From: UBA6902 sp964393845
Lineage (GTDB): Bacteria; Nitrospirota; Thermodesulfovibrionia; UBA6902
Length of the DNA: 9,534 nucleotides
Reading direction: 5' to 3'
Assembly: GCA_964393845.1 (NCBI GenBank)
Contig: CAYMUX010000121.1
Span: forward strand, 1 to 9,534
The translations under genes were made by a program, and so were the position numbers. Under the pieces are notes generated by a model that did no database searches, was not told where the DNA came from, and saw only the letters and a program-made list of their open reading frames with translations. Positions 6,058 through 9,534 of this stretch are shown here, piece by piece; positions within the stretch are counted from its first letter, which is position 1, and every line of letters begins with the position of its first letter.

Positions 6058-6073
6058 AGGCTTGTTTATAGCA
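6058..6073 (+). promoter_or_regulatory. Weak sigma-54 candidate for the acyltransferase operon
   Basis: AGGCTTGTTTATAGCA has GG (6059-6060) and GC (6071-6072) exactly 10 bases apart, but it keeps only GGC of the -24 block and T.GCA of the -12 block. A start near 6084 would leave about 100 bases of leader before 6184. No better promoter was found for this operon. Confidence 0.3.
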
Positions 6074-6183
6074 AAATATCTTGATTTACAGTAAAATTCT
6101 TACTTACTTTTCTTAGATAATACGAACTATTTAAATATAATTGCATTTCACTTGACACGATAACAGATATTTGAGAGAATTCT

Positions 6184-6936
6184 ATGTCATTAATAGTTAA
6201 GCCTGTTTTGGATGAACAGGAACTGAAAAACATTTACAGATTGCGTTATAACGTTTACTGCTACGAATGGGGCTTTGAGAAGCCGGAAAACCATCCTAAT
6301 GAAGTAGTAACTGATGTGTATGACAATAATGCCTTACACTTTGCAGTTAAAGATGATATGAAGATTGTCGGCGCCATAAGTTTGATCCTTAATTCTTCTG
6401 AAGGATTTCCAACTGAAAAATACTGTGAATTAAATTTAAACCGGGATGAACTGTCCAGCGAATCGGTAGCCGAAATTTCCCGGCTTGTAATACACAGGAA
6501 TTATAGGAGAAGATCAGAAGACCAATACATATACGGCCCAGATGAGGAGAGAAGAAGTATTGGTAGTTATAATTATTCATCTAACTATTCAAATAACGGG
6601 AACTTAAGACGAGCTGATGACAAGTACAGACATAGGGGCGCCAGACGTTTAAATGAATCATTTAGCGAGAGAAGAAGGAGACATGAGATAATAATAAACT
6701 TGTATAAGGCCATATATCAGGAAAGTAAGCGCAGACATATAACCCACTGGTATGCGGTAATGACAAAAGGCATTGTTATGTTACTTGATAAATTCAGCTT
6801 TAAATTTGAGGCGATTGGTGATCCCGTCGATTATCACGGGATACGAACGCCTTATTTAGGATGCATAGAAAAGATAGAACAGGAAATGTTGAACGACAAT
6901 CCGGAATTTTATGAGGAACTTACTAAAAATTCCTAA
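6184..6936 (+). CDS. PEP-CTERM/exosortase system-associated acyltransferase
   Basis: A 250-residue cytosolic protein of the GNAT-like family found with exosortase systems, related to N-acyl amino acid synthases (FeeM) and autoinducer synthases. By family it should move an acyl group from acyl-ACP or acyl-CoA to a small acceptor; the real substrate is unknown. Visible are the N-terminal IYRLRYNVYCYEWGFE (17-32), comparable to the R-x-x-vF region of autoinducer synthases, the strand LHFAVKDDMKIVGAISLI (51-68), and the family core AEISRLVIHRNYRRR (96-110). Between about 110 and 168 is a very polar Arg/Tyr/Ser/Asn-rich insertion including NYSSNYSNNGN. The C-terminal half resumes with HWYAVMTKGIVMLLDKFSF (188-206). 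The ATG has GAGAG about six bases upstream. It begins the operon with the kinase and sigma-54 activator, suggesting that its product or the export system is under their control. Confidence 0.85.
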   Translation: MSLIVKPVLDEQELKNIYRLRYNVYCYEWGFEKPENHPNEVVTDVYDNNALHFAVKDDMKIVGAISLILNSSEGFPTEKYCELNLNRDELSSESVAEISRLVIHRNYRRRSEDQYIYGPDEERRSIGSYNYSSNYSNNGNLRRADDKYRHRGARRLNESFSERRRRHEIIINLYKAIYQESKRRHITHWYAVMTKGIVMLLDKFSFKFEAIGDPVDYHGIRTPYLGCIEKIEQEMLNDNPEFYEELTKNS

Positions 6937-6949
6937 ATTTCATTTATTT

Positions 6950-6965
6950 TAAGTAAATTTACTTA
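6950..6965. repeat. Perfect 16-bp palindrome between acyltransferase and kinase genes
   Basis: TAAGTAAATTTACTTA is its own reverse complement. It sits 13 bases after the acyltransferase stop and about 30 before the kinase start. It could be an operator for internal control or just an A/T-rich chance palindrome; it has no loop, so it is unlikely to be an RNA hairpin. Confidence 0.4.
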
Positions 6966-6994
6966 GTTGATTCATTCTATAAGCAAAAAGCGAT

Positions 6995-8014
6995 ATGATT
7001 GATAAATGCGATTTTAGTGTTGATCAGGCTCTAATCATTAAATCTTGGAACTCAGGCATGGAGAAATTAAGCCATCTTCGGGCGCAGGATGTTGTCGGTA
7101 GCAAGATAAAAGATGTTTATCCAGTGTTGAATGATAAAATATCCCCGGTTTTTAGAGATGGAAGAAAAAGAAACCTGAAAAATTTTAGAAATATCTGTTT
7201 TATGAGTACGGATCTTAACGCGGATATTCAGATCATCCCTTTAAAAAACAAGAAAGGGAAAGTTATAGAGGCTAATGTCATATTAAACAATATTTCCGGA
7301 AAATGTCCGCTTACTAAAAAACTCGCTGATTCAGAAAAAATGGTTGCCATTGGAAAAGTAGCTTCATCTCTGGCCCATGGTGTCAGAAATCCCTTAAATG
7401 CCATAAAAGGTGCCGTAGTGTATTTGAGAGAAAAATACGGGCATGAACCAACATTACTTGAATTCAGCACAATAATATATGACGAGATCAATAAGCTCGA
7501 CAATTTTATCTCCAGTTTCTTAAGCACTGCAAAAGGCGAGTCGAAATTTTTCCATGTAAATCTCAATGATGTCCTCAAAACAATTTTTACCATGATTAAA
7601 CCTCGGACCGAAATGCAGAATATTAAAGTATTGCATGATCTTTCAGTTTTGCCCTTTATTCATGCAGATACTTTTCAGATAGAACAGGCTATTTTTAATA
7701 TAATTAACAATGCAATAGAAGCAATGCCTAACGGCGGAACAATTAATATAAAGACTTGCCTAAAGTGGGAAGGTGACAATAATTACGCTGTAATTGAGAT
7801 ATCGGATACTGGTGAGGGTATTTCTGATAAACAGCTGCGTAAGCTTGGAGAGCTTTCTGAAAACTCGGAAAGAAGCGACAAAGGATTCGGCATTTTCCTG
7901 TCCCGCGAGGTTATTAAAGCGCATAAGGGTAAATTGATATGGGAAAGTGCGAAAGACAGGGGAACGACATTTAAAGTTTTCTTACCGGTGGAACAAAGTG
8001 GAGAATCAGAATAA
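6995..8014 (+). CDS. Cytoplasmic PAS histidine kinase, NtrB-like
   Basis: A complete 339-residue soluble sensor kinase without membrane segments. Residues 8-100 look like a PAS domain (IIKSWNSGMEKLSHLRAQDV, 14-33). The HisKA domain (about 112-180) has the H-box SSLAHGVRNPLNAIKG with His128. The ATPase domain shows the N-box NIINNAIEAMPNGG (235-248), the G1 box DTGEGI (271-276) and the G2 box KGFGIFLS (296-303). The residue after the phospho-histidine is Gly instead of Glu or Asp, while the Asn at H+4 is retained. The ATG at 6995 keeps the PAS domain whole but has no clear Shine-Dalgarno. The end overlaps the response regulator start by 17 bases, so this is very probably its cognate kinase. 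With no input domain outside the membrane it should sense a cytosolic ligand or partner protein. Confidence 0.93.
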   Translation: MIDKCDFSVDQALIIKSWNSGMEKLSHLRAQDVVGSKIKDVYPVLNDKISPVFRDGRKRNLKNFRNICFMSTDLNADIQIIPLKNKKGKVIEANVILNNISGKCPLTKKLADSEKMVAIGKVASSLAHGVRNPLNAIKGAVVYLREKYGHEPTLLEFSTIIYDEINKLDNFISSFLSTAKGESKFFHVNLNDVLKTIFTMIKPRTEMQNIKVLHDLSVLPFIHADTFQIEQAIFNIINNAIEAMPNGGTINIKTCLKWEGDNNYAVIEISDTGEGISDKQLRKLGELSENSERSDKGFGIFLSREVIKAHKGKLIWESAKDRGTTFKVFLPVEQSGESE

Positions 8015-9365
8015 ATCGAGCGTTCTTATTGTTGATGACGAGCCGAATGCACGTAAGGTTTTGTCGGCTATACTTAAAGAAGTCCCATACATTATATACC
8101 AGGCAGATGGAGTTGACAGGGCTAAAGAGATTGTTTCCGCAGAGAATATTGATGTGGTCATTACAGATCTCAAGATGCCGGGAAAAGACGGCTTAAACCT
8201 TTTTGATTATTTAAAAACAAATTATCCTGATATCCCTGTCATCTTTTTAACTGCTTTCGGTACGGTTGACTCTGCAGTAACAGCTATTACAGAAGGGGCT
8301 TTTTTCTATTTTATTAAGCCTCCTGATTATGCAAAACTTAAAGCAATACTGGCCAAGGCGGTTGAGCAGAAAAAACTCAAGTATGAAATTACGAGCCTCC
8401 GCAGCCAGCTTGAATCCACTTACAGGTTTTCCAGTATCATCAGCAAAAGCCCGAATATGGAAAATGTGTTTAAAATGGTGGAGGCGATAAAGGAATCATC
8501 CAGCAATGTCTTCATTGTCGGCGAAACCGGCACCGGTAAGGAGCTTGTAGCAAATGCAATACACTATACCAGCCGAAGACATTACAGACCATTCGTGGCA
8601 GTTAATTGTGCTGCCGTGCCCCGTGAACTTCTTGAGGCCGAGTTTTTCGGCCATGAGAAAGGAGCATTTACCGGCGCTGTCTCTAGAAGAATCGGAAAAT
8701 TTGAAGAGGCTGATACAGGCACTCTCTTTCTTGATGAGATTGGCGAATTGGAGCTTTCACTACAGTCAAAGATATTAAGGGCCATACAGGAGAAGGAGAT
8801 AGAACGCATCGGCGGGAACAAAAAGATAAAAATAGATATACGGTTGATCGCGTCAACAAACCGTGATTTAGCAAAAGAAGTTAAATTGAAAAATTTCAGG
8901 GCAGATCTCTACTATCGTCTGAATGTCGTACAAATTAAACTCCCTCCTCTAAGGGAGAGAAAGAGCGATATACCCCTTCTAGTTACACATTTTTTAGATA
9001 AGTTTTCACAACGTGAGAATAAGCGTGTTTCCAATGTCTCGCCGGATGTGATGAATGTCTTATTAAGCTATTCCTGGCCCGGTAATTTAAGAGAACTTGA
9101 GAATGTAATAGAGAGGGCGGTTGTCCTTGCCAGGGGAGACAGTATCAATATAAGAGGCATACCGGGTGAAATTAAAAAAGAAGCTAAAAATAATAATACA
9201 TTAAAGGAAACTCTAAAACCTCTTAAAGAAATAGAGATCGAAACGGTTATACATGCGATTGAAGCGTTTAATGGTAACAAGTCAAGGGCAGCACATGCTC
9301 TTGGCATAACCAGGAAAGCCCTCTACGCCCGCCTCCAAAAAGCCGGCAGTAAAAAAAAGAAATGA
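7998..9365 (+). CDS. NtrC-family sigma-54-dependent response regulator
   Basis: A 455-residue enhancer-binding protein that remodels sigma-54 RNA polymerase using ATP. The receiver domain (8-122) has the acidic pair DDE (13-15), phospho-acceptor Asp57 in VVITDLKMPG, Thr85 and Lys107. The AAA+ domain (about 145-385) has Walker A GETGTGKE (175-182), the sigma-54 contact loop GAFTGA (222-227), Walker B TLFLDE (242-247), the arginine-finger region RADLYYRL (301-308) and sensor II WPGNLREL (360-367). A Fis-type helix-turn-helix, NGNKSRAAHALGITRKALYARL (425-446), binds DNA. The GTG at 7998 is chosen because GGTGG lies six bases upstream and it gives a normal receiver N-terminus; an in-frame GTG at 7947 would add 17 odd residues. 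It is translationally coupled to the kinase. Sigma-54 promoters elsewhere in the window are plausible targets. It does not look like a PrsR orthologue at the N-terminus, but this needs a tree. Confidence 0.95.
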   Translation: MENQNKSSVLIVDDEPNARKVLSAILKEVPYIIYQADGVDRAKEIVSAENIDVVITDLKMPGKDGLNLFDYLKTNYPDIPVIFLTAFGTVDSAVTAITEGAFFYFIKPPDYAKLKAILAKAVEQKKLKYEITSLRSQLESTYRFSSIISKSPNMENVFKMVEAIKESSSNVFIVGETGTGKELVANAIHYTSRRHYRPFVAVNCAAVPRELLEAEFFGHEKGAFTGAVSRRIGKFEEADTGTLFLDEIGELELSLQSKILRAIQEKEIERIGGNKKIKIDIRLIASTNRDLAKEVKLKNFRADLYYRLNVVQIKLPPLRERKSDIPLLVTHFLDKFSQRENKRVSNVSPDVMNVLLSYSWPGNLRELENVIERAVVLARGDSINIRGIPGEIKKEAKNNNTLKETLKPLKEIEIETVIHAIEAFNGNKSRAAHALGITRKALYARLQKAGSKKKK

Positions 9366-9441
9366 TTGATAATCTGTTTTTGACCCAAACAATACAGACT
9401 TTAAATAACAATATTTCTTACTCATAAATATTCATAGATTG

Positions 9442-9534
9442 GTAAGCCCTCAGTTATGGGGCGTATTCCCCCTTTGAAAAAGGGGGACGAAGGGGGATTT
9501 TGAAATAAAAACATTCATCAAAAAATCTCCCCTC
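9442..9534. mobile_element. Second, diverged copy of the palindromic MITE-like element (cut by window end)
   Basis: The left end GTAAGCCCTCAGTTATGGGG matches the terminal repeat of the 4635-4779 element at about 16 of 22 positions. The order of parts is the same: terminal repeat, hairpin TCCCCCTTT/AAAGGGGGA with a GAA loop (9467-9487), AGGGGGATTTT, an AT-rich middle with ATTCAT, then the start of the opposite arm, ATCTCCCCTC. The right end lies beyond base 9534. The nine bases before it, CATAGATTG (9433-9441), would be the target duplication. It lies 76 bases after the response regulator stop and could also serve as the 3' end of that transcript. Confidence 0.7.

Larger units (their letters stand above)
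5472..6183. other. Long divergent control region with pseudogene scrap
   Basis: About 710 very AT-rich bases separate the PEP-CTERM gene (-) from the acyltransferase operon (+). No intact gene is visible. Going left to right it holds a leader hairpin (5504-5533), a sigma-70 promoter (5668-5696), a possible SpoIIE-type phosphatase tail (5760-5831) overlapping a sigma-54 promoter (5802-5817), a palindrome (5892-5909), a TGTGACA direct repeat (5975-5981 and 5983-5989), and a weaker sigma-54 candidate (6058-6073). Confidence 0.6.

Noticed and set aside
6152..6180. TTGACA as a -35 box for the acyltransferase
   Set aside because: The hexamer 17 bases later is GAGAAT, a poor -10, and the start would fall at the initiation codon.
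7947..7997. Upstream GTG start adding 17 residues to the response regulator
   Set aside because: The added residues are unlike a receiver N-terminus, and the GTG at 7998 has a well-placed GGTGG.
6995..9365. Assignment as PrsK/PrsR, the usual PEP-CTERM regulatory pair
   Set aside because: The kinase lacks the membrane region and GAF domain expected of PrsK, and the regulator receiver looks generic NtrC-like. A phylogenetic tree would settle it.
1..9534. CRISPR arrays, tRNA or rRNA genes, phage attachment sites
   Set aside because: No regularly spaced repeats, cloverleaf-like tRNA segments or rRNA-like stretches were seen on either strand.

Overview
The window is AT-rich bacterial DNA holding eight protein genes, one of them cut by the left edge. 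Three things point to a Gram-negative, exopolysaccharide-making bacterium with a PEP-CTERM/exosortase sorting system: a secreted protein with a C-terminal PEP-CTERM signal, an exosortase-associated acyltransferase, and a dTDP-rhamnose operon. Together with sigma-54 control and G/C-palindromic interspersed repeats, this fits the Nitrospirota or the former Deltaproteobacteria. That placement is an impression from gene content, not a measured phylogeny.

Layout. 1-847 (-): N-terminal 282 codons of a soluble GAF-HisKA sensor kinase. 848-1202: divergent control region with two sigma-54 type -24/-12 promoters facing away from each other and an imperfect inverted repeat almost exactly midway between their predicted start points. 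1203-4563 (+): compact operon rmlA (long form), a short RmlC-like epimerase, rmlB and rmlD, with adjoining or overlapping ends. 4564-4898: convergent gap containing an intact 145-bp palindromic MITE-like insertion with 22-bp terminal inverted repeats and a perfect 9-bp target duplication, then a G/C-rich hairpin. 4899-5471 (-): secreted DUF1566 protein with a PEP-CTERM tail. 5472-6183: divergent control region with sigma-70 and sigma-54 promoters for the PEP-CTERM gene, a leader hairpin, a probable scrap of a SpoIIE-type phosphatase, and a weaker sigma-54 candidate for the next operon. 6184-9365 (+): acyltransferase, cytoplasmic PAS histidine kinase and NtrC-type sigma-54 activator, the last two overlapping. 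9442-9534: left part of a second, diverged copy of the palindromic element, cut by the window end.

Working model (inference). The acyltransferase belongs to a family with an autoinducer-synthase-like/GNAT fold and is encoded with a kinase and a sigma-54 activator. The same 9.5 kb carries well-formed sigma-54 promoters before a sugar-nucleotide operon, a second kinase and a PEP-CTERM protein. The simplest reading is a local circuit in which the kinase/activator pair switches on surface polysaccharide precursors and sorted surface proteins, possibly in response to an acylated small molecule.
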